From Elusimicrobia bacterium GWC2_64_44 (GTDB lineage: Bacteria; Elusimicrobiota; Elusimicrobia; Elusimicrobiales; UBA9959): a DNA stretch of 64,000 nt. The DNA is taken from the NCBI GenBank assembly GCA_001799845.1, contig MGUG01000030.1, positions 62,001-126,000 of the forward strand, read 5' to 3'. The translations under genes were made by a program, and so were the position numbers. Each line of letters begins with the position of its first letter. Positions within the stretch are counted from its first letter, which is position 1. The notes below the pieces were generated by a model. That model worked only from the letters and a program-made list of their open reading frames with translations. It was not told the origin of the DNA and did no database searches. Below, in pieces: positions 56,929 through 64,000 of the stretch.

Positions 56929-57878
56929 CCGTCTCCGTCTCCGCCGTCATTCCCGTCTTCAACGAGGAGCCTAACCTCGCCGGCCTCGAGGCCGAGCTCT
57001 CCGCCGCGCTGGCCGGGCTCAAGCGGCCCTGCGAAGTGATCTGGGTGGACGACGGCAGCACGGACGGCTCCTTCGCCCGCCTGCGGCAGTTCGCGCTCAA
57101 GCCCGGACAGCGGGCGCTGCGCCTCGCCAAGAACTACGGCCAGACCGCTGCCCTGGCCGCCGGCATCGCCGCCGCGCAGGGCGAGTGGATAGTCACGCTG
57201 GACGCCGACGGGCAGAACGACCCGGAGGACATCGCGCGCCTGCTGGCGGCCGCCGCCGCAGGGCCCGACGTGGTGAGCGGTTGGCGCCGCGACCGCCGCG
57301 ACGCCTTTTTCACGCGCATCCTGCCTTCCCGCGCGGCCAACGCCGTCATCTCCGCCGTGACGGGGGTCAGGCTTCACGACTTCGGCTGCACGCTAAAGGT
57401 CTACCGGGCCTCGCTGCTGAAAGCGGCCGACCTCTACGGCGAGATGCACCGCTTCCTGCCGGCCATCCTCGCGTACGCCGGCGCGTCGGTCACCGAGCTA
57501 GAGGTCAACCACCGCCCCCGCCGCGCGGGCCTCTCCAAGTACGGCCTGCTGCGCACTTTCAAGGTGGTGCTCGACCTGCTCACCGTGAAATTCATGGGGG
57601 ACTTCATCACCAAGCCCATCTACCTGTTCGGGGGGCTGAGCTTCGCGCTGCTCGCATCTTCGGGCGCTATGGCCGGCTACACGCTCTACAACAAGCTCTA
57701 CAACGGCGTCTTCGTCAAGGACCAGCCCCTCTTCCTGCTGGCCATCTTCTTCGCGCTGGTGGCGGTGCAGTTCGCCGCGCTGGGGCTGCTGGCCGAAGTG
57801 CTGATCCGCACCTACCACAGTTCCAGCCGCCGCCCGCCCTACACGGTGGCCGAAGAAGCCGGCCCCGTCCGCCCCTAG
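56925..57878 (+). CDS. Family 2 glycosyltransferase with two membrane helices
   Basis: 317 aa. GT-A fold of the DPM1/ArnC group: AVIPVFNEEPNLAGL, WVDDGSTDGS, TLDADGQNDPED (acidic metal/nucleotide motif) and a C-terminal pair of membrane helices with RTYHSS. It probably transfers a sugar to polyprenyl phosphate. Start overlaps the GT4 stop (ATGA). Confidence 0.9.
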   Translation: MTVSVSAVIPVFNEEPNLAGLEAELSAALAGLKRPCEVIWVDDGSTDGSFARLRQFALKPGQRALRLAKNYGQTAALAAGIAAAQGEWIVTLDADGQNDPEDIARLLAAAAAGPDVVSGWRRDRRDAFFTRILPSRAANAVISAVTGVRLHDFGCTLKVYRASLLKAADLYGEMHRFLPAILAYAGASVTELEVNHRPRRAGLSKYGLLRTFKVVLDLLTVKFMGDFITKPIYLFGGLSFALLASSGAMAGYTLYNKLYNGVFVKDQPLFLLAIFFALVAVQFAALGLLAEVLIRTYHSSSRRPPYTVAEEAGPVRP

Positions 57879-57881
57879 CGG

Positions 57882-57910
57882 TTGACTATTCCCCGTATAG
57901 TTGATATCTT
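57882..57910 (+). promoter_or_regulatory. Promoter of the DUF177-rpmF-plsX operon
   Basis: TTGACT (57882-57887) and TATCTT (57905-57910) with an ideal 17-nt spacer. The expected start site, about 57917, is within 3-4 nt of the ATG at 57920, so the mRNA would be leaderless or nearly so; no Shine-Dalgarno site is present. Confidence 0.65.
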
Positions 57911-57919
57911 ATTGTTCTT

Positions 57920-58405
57920 ATGCAGGAGAAGGACCCATTTGTTTTCAAGTACGAGGACGTCGTGGCCGCAGGCGGCCACGACATCAGGCTCGCGCCCGAG
58001 CCGGCCCTCTTCGCCGACGCCTTCGAGAACCCCGCGGCGCTGAAAAAACTGGAGATAGAACTGATTCTTTCCGTCGGGGGGGACTCGGTGCTGGCGGAGG
58101 GCGTGGTCAGGGCCGAGCTGCAGTTGGAGTGCTCCCGCTGCGGCGAGCCGCTGACCCGGACCTTCGAGGACTCTTTTGACGAGGTCTACCCGGATACGGT
58201 AGAATATATAGATACGCGCGAAGTTATACGCGAAACGGCCGGCATCCTCTCGCCCATCAAGGTGCTGTGCGCGGAGGACTGCAAGGGCCGTTGCCTGGTC
58301 TGCGGGACCAACCGCAACAAAAAACCGTGCGGGTGCCGGCAGGAGAAGTCCGGTTCTTTCGAGGCGCTCAAGGATTTCAAGCCGGGACATCCCGGCGGAA
58401 AATAG
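57920..58405 (+). CDS. YceD/DUF177-family protein
   Basis: 161 aa. Carries LECSRCGEPL and, near the end, CKGRCLVCGTNRNKKPCGC, the Cys pattern of the DUF177 (YceD) family that almost always precedes rpmF. In E. coli YceD is tied to 23S rRNA maturation. Read directly from the promoter, apparently without leader. Confidence 0.88.
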   Translation: MQEKDPFVFKYEDVVAAGGHDIRLAPEPALFADAFENPAALKKLEIELILSVGGDSVLAEGVVRAELQLECSRCGEPLTRTFEDSFDEVYPDTVEYIDTREVIRETAGILSPIKVLCAEDCKGRCLVCGTNRNKKPCGCRQEKSGSFEALKDFKPGHPGGK

Positions 58406-58434
58406 AAGCTTTAGTATATTAAAGAGGTGCAACC

Positions 58435-58647
58435 ATGCCTAACCCTAAACGTAAACACACACCGATGCGGCGCGACAAGCGCCGCGCGCAGAACTGGAAG
58501 CTGGAAGTGAAGTCCCTGTCGCCCTGCGGCCAGTGCGGCGCGCTCCGGCTGCCCCACCGCGTCTGCCCTTCCTGCGGTTCCTACAACGGCAAGATCGAAG
58601 TGGCCCAGAAAGCCCCGAAAGGCGAAGAGGGAAAAGAGCAGAAATAA
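58435..58647 (+). CDS. rpmF: 50S ribosomal protein L32
   Basis: 70 aa. MPNPKRKHTPMRRDKRRAQ is the L32 N-terminus; CGQC...CPSC form the zinc ribbon. A Glu/Lys-rich tail is longer than in many homologues. AGAGGTG precedes the ATG. Confidence 0.95.
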   Translation: MPNPKRKHTPMRRDKRRAQNWKLEVKSLSPCGQCGALRLPHRVCPSCGSYNGKIEVAQKAPKGEEGKEQK

Positions 58648-58662
58648 GCCGCCGGGGAGCAA

Positions 58663-59691
58663 ATGCGAATAGCACTTGACGCTCACGGCGGGGATTTCGG
58701 CCTGAAGCCCAACATAGAGGGCGCCCTGCTCGCCGCCAAAAAGCTGGACCATGAGGTCATCCTCGTGGGCCGCGACCCCGAGATCCGGGAAGAGCTGCGC
58801 CGCCTCGGCGCGGCCGACCCGGAGCGGATACGCATTGTCCACGCCCCGCACACAGTGGACATGGCCGGCGAGCCGGTGGCCGAGTGCCGCTCCAAGCCCG
58901 ACTCGTCGCTGATGATCGGGGCCGGGCTGGTGCAGGAGGGCAAAGCGGACGCCTTCATCTCCGCCGGCAATTCCGGCGCCGTGATGGTGGCCGCGATGCT
59001 TAAGCTCAAGCGCATCCCGGGCGTGATCCGCCCGGCGCTCGCGGCCCCGCTGCCGACGCTGAAAGGCACCTGCGTGCTGCTCGACGCCGGCGCCAACATG
59101 GACTGCAAGCCCTGGCACCTGGCGCAGTTCGCCGTGATGGGCTCGGTCTACATGAAGTCGCTTTTTAAAATAGAGAACCCCTCCGTGGGGCTGCTCTCGA
59201 TAGGCGAGGAGGAGACCAAGGGGAACGCCCTGGTGCAGGAAACCCTCCCTCTCATCAAGAGCATGGGCGTCAACTTCTACGGCCCGGTGGAAGGGCGGGA
59301 CATCCCCGAGGGCCTCACCGACGTGGTGATAGCCGACGGCTTCACCGGCAACGTCGCGCTCAAGCTCTACGAGGGCACCGCGAAAACGGTTTTCAGGATG
59401 CTCAAAGAGCAGATCATGCGCAAGTTCACCTACAAGATAGGCGCGATGCTGATGCGCAAGCTCTTCGCCGACATGAAGGTCAAGATGAGCGTGGATATTT
59501 ACGGCGGCGCCCCGCTGCTCGGCGTCAACGGCGTGGTAATGGTCTGCCACGGCAAGATCACCGCGAACGCCGTCTACAACTCCGTGCGCGTCTGCGGCGA
59601 GCTCGCGTCCGCCGGCATGGTGACCCACATCAAGAAGCAGATGGAGCAGGTCAAGGACAAGATCTCGGAAGCCAGGGAGCAGGAAGCATGA
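58663..59691 (+). CDS. plsX: Phosphate acyltransferase PlsX
   Basis: 342 aa. Makes acyl-phosphate from acyl-ACP for phospholipid synthesis. Matches the family: IALDAHGGDFG, ISAGNSGAVMVA, VLLDAGANMDCKPWHL and ADGFTGNVALK. It follows rpmF in the common order and overlaps fabG by 4 nt. Confidence 0.95.
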   Translation: MRIALDAHGGDFGLKPNIEGALLAAKKLDHEVILVGRDPEIREELRRLGAADPERIRIVHAPHTVDMAGEPVAECRSKPDSSLMIGAGLVQEGKADAFISAGNSGAVMVAAMLKLKRIPGVIRPALAAPLPTLKGTCVLLDAGANMDCKPWHLAQFAVMGSVYMKSLFKIENPSVGLLSIGEEETKGNALVQETLPLIKSMGVNFYGPVEGRDIPEGLTDVVIADGFTGNVALKLYEGTAKTVFRMLKEQIMRKFTYKIGAMLMRKLFADMKVKMSVDIYGGAPLLGVNGVVMVCHGKITANAVYNSVRVCGELASAGMVTHIKKQMEQVKDKISEAREQEA

Positions 59692-60434
59692 AGCGCCTGG
59701 AAGGAAAAACAGCGCTGGTGACCGGCGCCGCCCGCGGCATAGGCCTGGAGATAGCGGCGGCCTTCGCCGCCGAGGGAGCCGCGGTGGCGGTGGCGGACCT
59801 GTCGCAGGAAGAGAGCGCGGCCGCGGCCGCGGAGATCGCCGCGAAGACCGGCGCGCGGGCCATCGGCCTCGGCCTGGACGTCACCAAAGAGGCGGACTGC
59901 GAGCGGGCCATCGCGGAAACCGAAAAGGCCTTCGGCAAGGTGGACATCCTCGTCAACAACGCGGGGATCACCAAAGACAATTTAGTGCTGCGCATGAAAG
60001 AGGCGGATTTCGACGCGGTCATCGGCGTCAACCTGAAGGGGGCCTTCCTGATGTCGAAGGCCGCCGCGAAGCTGATGCTCAGGGCCCGCGCGGGGCGGAT
60101 CATAAATATCTCCTCCGTGGTCGGGCAGAGCGGCCAGGCCGGCCAGGCCAACTACTCGGCCTCCAAGGCCGGGCTGATCGGGCTCACCAAGTCGCTCGCG
60201 CGGGAGTTCGCCCCGCGGCAGGTGCTGGTCAACGCGGTGGCGCCCGGCTTCATACGCACGCGCATGACCGACGGCCTCAAGGACGAGGCGAAAGCGAAGA
60301 TCTCGGAGATGATACCGCTTGGCCGCATGGGCGAGCCCGGCGAGGTGGCCAAGGCCGCCCTGTTCCTGGCCGGCGACGATTCGGCCTACATCACCGGGCA
60401 AGTGCTCGCCGTCAACGGCGGGCTGTACATGTGA
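59688..60434 (+). CDS. fabG: 3-oxoacyl-[ACP] reductase
   Basis: 248 aa short-chain dehydrogenase: GAARGIGLE cofactor motif, NNAG, catalytic Ser in ISSVVGQ and YSASK (Tyr and Lys). It reduces 3-oxoacyl-ACP with NADPH in fatty acid elongation. Placed directly after plsX; fabD and fabH, often between them, are missing. Confidence 0.94.
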   Translation: MKRLEGKTALVTGAARGIGLEIAAAFAAEGAAVAVADLSQEESAAAAAEIAAKTGARAIGLGLDVTKEADCERAIAETEKAFGKVDILVNNAGITKDNLVLRMKEADFDAVIGVNLKGAFLMSKAAAKLMLRARAGRIINISSVVGQSGQAGQANYSASKAGLIGLTKSLAREFAPRQVLVNAVAPGFIRTRMTDGLKDEAKAKISEMIPLGRMGEPGEVAKAALFLAGDDSAYITGQVLAVNGGLYM

Positions 60435-60470
60435 TTTAGCGGATTCAAACTTAGCAGGAGGGACTACCCA

Positions 60471-60719
60471 ATGGCAGAGAACCTGGAAGAGAGAGTTAAG
60501 AAGATCATCACCGAGCAGCTGGCCGTGGACGCGGCCGAAGTCACCCCGCAGGCCCAGTTCGTACAGGACCTCGGCGCCGACTCCCTCGACACCGTCGAGC
60601 TGGTCATGGCCCTCGAAGAGGAATTCGACATCGAGATCCCGGACGAGGACGCCGAGAAGATCCGCACCGTCGGCATGGCCGTGGACTACATCAAGGAAAA
60701 ATCCGGGAAGAAAGACTAA
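60471..60719 (+). CDS. acpP: Acyl carrier protein
   Basis: 82 aa, acidic. The 4'-phosphopantetheine attachment Ser is S38 in [16 protein letters not shown] is upstream. It carries growing acyl chains. Confidence 0.95.
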   Translation: MAENLEERVKKIITEQLAVDAAEVTPQAQFVQDLGADSLDTVELVMALEEEFDIEIPDEDAEKIRTVGMAVDYIKEKSGKKD

Positions 60720-60725
60720 GCACCC

Positions 60726-61412
60726 GTGTCCTCCCTTGAAGAAGTAATCGGCTACAGATTCAGGGACAAAGAGCTGCTGGCGGAAGCCCTCACGCACACG
60801 TCTCACGCGAACGAGAGCGGCTCTCCGCGGCACAACGAGCGCCTTGAGTTCCTGGGCGACAGCGTGCTCGGGCTGGTCGTCTCCTATTATCTGTTCCTTA
60901 AGAACCCCTCTGAAAACGAGGGGTTTCTTTCTGACACCAAGGCCGCGATAGTCTCCGGCGCCAACCAGGCCCGCTGGGCCGAAAGCCTCGGGCTGGGCCG
61001 CCACCTGCGGCTGGGCGCAGGAGAGCAGCTAAGCGGCGGGAGCCGCTCGCAGACCATCCTGTCAGACGCCATGGAGGCCCTGCTGGGCGCGATCTACCTC
61101 GACGGCGGCCTCGAGCACGTGGAAAAGATCGTCATCCCCTGGCTGGAGTCGCAGGCCTTCGAAGCGCTGGCGGTGAACCATAAGAAGGCGCTGCAGGAAC
61201 TGATCCAGAAGCGCCACAAATGCCCGCCCGACTACGAGCTCATGTCCGAATCGGGCCCGGCCCACGAGCGCCTCTTCACCGTGCGCGCCTGCCTGGGCAA
61301 GAAGACCCTGGGCCTGGGCTCCGGCAAGACCAAGAAGGAAGCCCAGCAGGCCGCCGCTAAGAACGCCCTGGACTACCTGGCCACCCACGAGATCCACAAG
61401 CACGAGATCTGA
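60726..61412 (+). CDS. rnc: Ribonuclease III
   Basis: 228 aa, GTG start. Signature HNERLEFLGDSVLG with the catalytic acidic residues, a second acidic cluster at SDAMEALLGAIYLDGG, and a C-terminal double-stranded RNA-binding domain (ALQELIQKRH...). It processes rRNA and structured RNAs; long hairpins such as those at 1482 and 31138 would be natural substrates if transcribed. It lies 6 nt after acpP with no fabF between. Confidence 0.95.
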   Translation: MSSLEEVIGYRFRDKELLAEALTHTSHANESGSPRHNERLEFLGDSVLGLVVSYYLFLKNPSENEGFLSDTKAAIVSGANQARWAESLGLGRHLRLGAGEQLSGGSRSQTILSDAMEALLGAIYLDGGLEHVEKIVIPWLESQAFEALAVNHKKALQELIQKRHKCPPDYELMSESGPAHERLFTVRACLGKKTLGLGSGKTKKEAQQAAAKNALDYLATHEIHKHEI

Positions 61413-61419
61413 CACGGCT

Positions 61420-62034
61420 ATGACCACGAAAGCCAGCCAGAACGCACCCTTCCCCGGCAGCGGGGAAAGTTCCGACGCCGAGTTCTCGGGCCTGAAGTAC
61501 TCCGGGGCCGCCTCCGGGCTCCGCTTCGACGGCTGCCTGTTCAGGAACTGCGATCTCACCGGGGCGGAGTTCCGGGACTGCCGGTTCACCGACTGCGCTT
61601 TCGAGAGCTGCAACCTCAGCCTGGTGCGCCTCCCGCGCACCGCGCTCTCGGGCCTGCGCTTTAAAAGTTCCAAGCTGACCGGCGTGAACTGGGCCGAGGC
61701 CGCCTGGCCGCGCATCAAGTTGCCGGGAGCGCTGAAGTTCGAGGACTGCGTCCTCTCGGACGCCTGCTTCCTGGGCCTGCATCTCAGGGAGGCGGTCTTC
61801 GCCGGCTGCCTGGCCAAAGGCGCCGACTTCCGCGAGGCGGACCTGGAGGACGCCGACCTTACGCGCACGGACTTTTCCGGGGCGCTCTTCGTCGGCACCA
61901 ACCTTTCCGGAGCCGACCTCAGCGGCGCCCGCAATTACGCCATCCGCGCGGCCGAGAACAAGCTGAAGGGCGCGAAGTTCTCGCTGCCCGAGGCGATGGC
62001 GCTGCTCTACTGCATGGACATCAAGCTAGTGTAA
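61420..62034 (+). CDS. Pentapeptide-repeat protein
   Basis: 204 aa made mostly of A(D/N/C)LxX/CxF-type five-residue repeats, e.g. GCLFRNCDLTGAEFRDCRF and GADFREADLEDADL, which fold as a right-handed quadrilateral beta helix. Function of such proteins varies (DNA mimicry, scaffolding). It starts 7 nt after rnc. Confidence 0.85.
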   Translation: MTTKASQNAPFPGSGESSDAEFSGLKYSGAASGLRFDGCLFRNCDLTGAEFRDCRFTDCAFESCNLSLVRLPRTALSGLRFKSSKLTGVNWAEAAWPRIKLPGALKFEDCVLSDACFLGLHLREAVFAGCLAKGADFREADLEDADLTRTDFSGALFVGTNLSGADLSGARNYAIRAAENKLKGAKFSLPEAMALLYCMDIKLV

Positions 62035-62044
62035 GGGGGAAACT

Positions 62045-62389
62045 ATGGGAGCCAGAACCATCAAGACGCGCGAGGGCTTCGACTCAGAGCTGAAGCCGGG
62101 CGAAGGCTGCTTCGCGCTCTTCTACTCGGCCTGGTGCCCGTTCTGCACCAGCTTCATGGCCGCCTACGACGGGGAAGCTAAAGCAGGCGGAGGCGCATAC
62201 ATCAAGGTCTGCACCGACGACCTGCCCGAGCTGGAAGACCGCTTCTCCGTCGAGGTGGTGCCCACCGTGCTCTATTTCAAGGACGGCAAGCTGGCGCGCC
62301 GCCTGGACGGCGTGCTGGGCCGCGGCCTCAGCGCCGACGGGCTGCGCGCTTTCGTGGCGGCCTGCGCCGCCCCGGGGAAGGGGAGATAG
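62045..62389 (+). CDS. Thioredoxin-like protein with CPFC motif
   Basis: 114 aa, no signal peptide. The thioredoxin fold is indicated by FYSAWCPFCTSFMAAYD and the cis-Pro segment VEVVPTVLYFKDGK. The redox pair is C-P-F-C. It is directly followed (2 nt between stop and ATG) by a secreted Cys-rich protein. Confidence 0.86.
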   Translation: MGARTIKTREGFDSELKPGEGCFALFYSAWCPFCTSFMAAYDGEAKAGGGAYIKVCTDDLPELEDRFSVEVVPTVLYFKDGKLARRLDGVLGRGLSADGLRAFVAACAAPGKGR

Positions 62390-62390
62390 C

Positions 62391-63470
62391 ATGAAGGCCG
62401 CGCTCAGCCTGACCGCCCTTTGCCTCTTAGCCGCGCCGGCCCGCGCGGCCGGCCCCCTGGACGGCAGGCCTACCGCCGCGGCCGAAGCGGACCTGCGGGC
62501 TCCGGGGGCTGAACTCGTGGAGATAGATGGCTTCGTCGCTCCCGACGGCGACATCCCGTGCAAAGGCAAGTCCTTCTCCAACGCCTGGCACTACAAGTTC
62601 TACGTCCCCGGTTCCGGGGAGTGGCTGATAGTCAACGCCTGCGGCGATAATTTCATAAACGCGGCCAAGCATTTTCCCTACATGAAGGCCGACGAGCCCG
62701 ACAAGAAGCTGCCCTACACCCTGGCCTCGCCGGCGGCGGTGCTGAAGAAGCTCAAGGACGAGGGTCTTTTCGACCCCGCGCCCAACCCGTTCAGCCGCGA
62801 CATACAGCTGAAGGCCCGCATGCTTCCTGAGAAGCAGGGGCGCCCCGCCGGCTGCTATTGGACCGTCTCCCAGGGCAAAGCCAGGGCGATCACCGATTGC
62901 GCGGCCGGGCAGGCCTGGAAGATCACCGCGCCCGCCGGCAAGGCCAAGGCCGCGGCCGGCTCGCTGCAGCCGGCGGTCAAGGGCAAGGATACTGCGGGCC
63001 GCTACGCCAGCCTGGCCGTGGACTACATGGGCAAAAAAGTCCCGGGCTCCAGGCTGGTCATGGTAGAAACGCTCGCCGACCGCACCGGCAGCGCAAAATG
63101 CATAGACCCGAAGGACGGCTGGGCCTTCGTTTTCGCCTCCCGCACGGCCGGCGTCTCCGTCTTCGGGGGCTGCCGCGGCAAGACCTCGGTGGAGCTGACG
63201 GATTTCGACAACAAGCACCCCGTGGACGTGAACGCGCTGGACACCATCATCCTGCCTTTCAGGGACAGCGACGCGGCCCTGGCCCAGGTGCCCAAGGACT
63301 GCGTGGGCGCGCACCCGACCGTCGCCATGAAGCTCGCCAACTACAAGGCCGGGCATTCGCCGGCGGCGGGCCGCAGCCAGCTCTGGACCGTCAACTGCGG
63401 CTCCAGGAAGTTCCACGTGGACGCCAACACCGGGCAGCCTGTGCCGGTGGACGTAAAGACCGGAAAATAG
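62391..63470 (+). CDS. Secreted Cys-rich protein, PepSY-like tail
   Basis: 359 aa with a signal peptide (MKAALSLTALCLLAAPARA). Eight mature cysteines are scattered. Two similar modules occur: CYWTVSQGKARAITDCAAGQ near the middle and LWTVNCGSRKFHVDANTGQP at the end; the latter resembles PepSY-type W...VDA.TG repeats. Function unknown; likely periplasmic. Confidence 0.74.
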   Translation: MKAALSLTALCLLAAPARAAGPLDGRPTAAAEADLRAPGAELVEIDGFVAPDGDIPCKGKSFSNAWHYKFYVPGSGEWLIVNACGDNFINAAKHFPYMKADEPDKKLPYTLASPAAVLKKLKDEGLFDPAPNPFSRDIQLKARMLPEKQGRPAGCYWTVSQGKARAITDCAAGQAWKITAPAGKAKAAAGSLQPAVKGKDTAGRYASLAVDYMGKKVPGSRLVMVETLADRTGSAKCIDPKDGWAFVFASRTAGVSVFGGCRGKTSVELTDFDNKHPVDVNALDTIILPFRDSDAALAQVPKDCVGAHPTVAMKLANYKAGHSPAAGRSQLWTVNCGSRKFHVDANTGQPVPVDVKTGK

Positions 63471-63481
63471 AGAGGACCCTC

Positions 63482-64000
63482 ATGAAGATCACAAAACAAA
63501 AGACCAAAGCGGCCGGGCTGGCCGGAGTGATAAAATTCGTGGAGAAGCGGACGGCTGAAAAGAGCTCTACCCTGGCCATCTTCGACCTCGACGGGACGCT
63601 GTTCGACAACCGCACCCGCACCATCTTCATCCTGCGCGAGATCTCGGAAAAGTTCGACAGCCGCGTACCGGCGCTGGCCGCCGCCTTCTGCAAGTTCCGC
63701 AACCTCTCCATAGTGGATTACAGCCTCGACGTTACCCTGGCCCGCCTGGGCGTGAAGGCCCGGCTGGAGATAGAGTTCATCAAGCAGGAGTGGGCGAAGC
63801 GCTTCTTCTCCGACGAATACCAGAAGTACGACATGCCGCTGCCCGGCGCCAAGGCTTACGTGGAGCGCGTGCACAAGGCCGGCGCCACGGTCATCTACCT
63901 GACCGGCCGCGACGTGGGCCGCATGCTGGTGGGCACCACCGAGGTGCTGCGCCTCTACGGCTTCCCGGTGGGCGTGGCCGGCACGATGACCATCGTGAAG
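63482..64000 (+). CDS. HAD-superfamily hydrolase (3' truncated by window end)
   Basis: 173 codons to the window edge, no stop. AIFDLDGTLFDN is the HAD motif I (nucleophile Asp, DxDGT); YLTGRD is the motif II region. A hydrolase of phosphorylated metabolites is likely; substrate unknown. Begins 11 nt after the secreted protein gene. Confidence 0.85.
   Translation, partial: MKITKQKTKAAGLAGVIKFVEKRTAEKSSTLAIFDLDGTLFDNRTRTIFILREISEKFDSRVPALAAAFCKFRNLSIVDYSLDVTLARLGVKARLEIEFIKQEWAKRFFSDEYQKYDMPLPGAKAYVERVHKAGATVIYLTGRDVGRMLVGTTEVLRLYGFPVGVAGTMTIVK

Overview
The window is a G+C-rich, gene-dense bacterial chromosome segment. Genes are often coupled by 1-4 nt stop/start overlaps and there is little intergenic DNA. 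Gene content points to a strictly anaerobic, amino-acid- and sugar-fermenting, H2-handling bacterium. It holds [FeFe]-hydrogenase maturases, a full L-lysine fermentation operon, a 2-oxoacid:ferredoxin oxidoreductase and acetate kinase, and I see no respiratory chain genes. The high G+C combined with frequent ATA isoleucine codons and many small secreted proteins of unknown function suggests an uncultured deep lineage, possibly Elusimicrobiota. That assignment is an inference, not something the sequence proves. There is no rRNA, CRISPR array, transposase or prophage.

Layout. 1-2899: 3' end of hydG, then hydE, a strongly structured 126-nt intergenic element, and hydF. 2931-6307 (minus): a YhaN-like ATPase and YhaO-like nuclease pair. 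6420-9122: a secreted unknown, phosphoglucomutase and a small Met/His/Cys-rich membrane protein. 9177-10840 (minus): mrp and a Cys-rich secreted unknown. 10934-21508: the lysine fermentation operon atoD-atoA-kce-kdd-kamA-kamB-kamC-kamD-kamE, ending in a class III aminotransferase that probably replaces the 3-aminobutyryl-CoA ammonia-lyase. 21527-23558: a YihY-type membrane protein and a glycosyltransferase. 23717-26305: a four-subunit VOR-type oxidoreductase. 26361-31112: a heterodimeric ABC exporter and an L-2-hydroxyglutarate oxidase-like flavoprotein. 31138-31516: a ~375-bp giant imperfect palindrome.

31525-34088 (minus): AEC and AspT/YidE-type transporters. 34192-35460: an AmpG-like MFS transporter. 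35525-40186 (minus): a ferredoxin and a maltose-type ABC importer (binding lipoprotein, two permeases, ATPase). 40279-41070: a methyltransferase. 41042-43400 (minus): acetate kinase and a K+ channel. 43513-43902: a small membrane-anchored protein. 43899-53636 (minus): tRNA-Lys, tRNA-Leu, tig, clpP, lon, a DUF885 protein, an ABC-2 ATPase/permease, a TPR protein and a glycosyltransferase. 53740-57878: a TPR-SpoIID fusion and two glycosyltransferases. 57920-61412: DUF177, rpmF, plsX, fabG, acpP, rnc. 61420-64000: a pentapeptide-repeat protein, a thioredoxin-like protein, a secreted protein and the start of a HAD phosphatase.

How it fits together (inference). Lysine is rearranged by KamA and KamDE, oxidised by Kdd and cleaved by Kce to acetoacetate and 3-aminobutyryl-CoA. 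The aminotransferase would give acetoacetyl-CoA, the CoA-transferase activates acetoacetate, and acetyl units would yield ATP through acetate kinase. The oxidoreductase supplies reduced ferredoxin from 2-oxoacids, and a hydrogenase matured by HydEFG (structural genes not here) could dispose of electrons as H2. The most unusual items are the two palindromic elements, the degenerate HydG auxiliary-cluster motif, the aminotransferase-ended lysine operon with its unexplained KamB/KamC pair, and several enzymes with altered key residues (AckA, DUF885).
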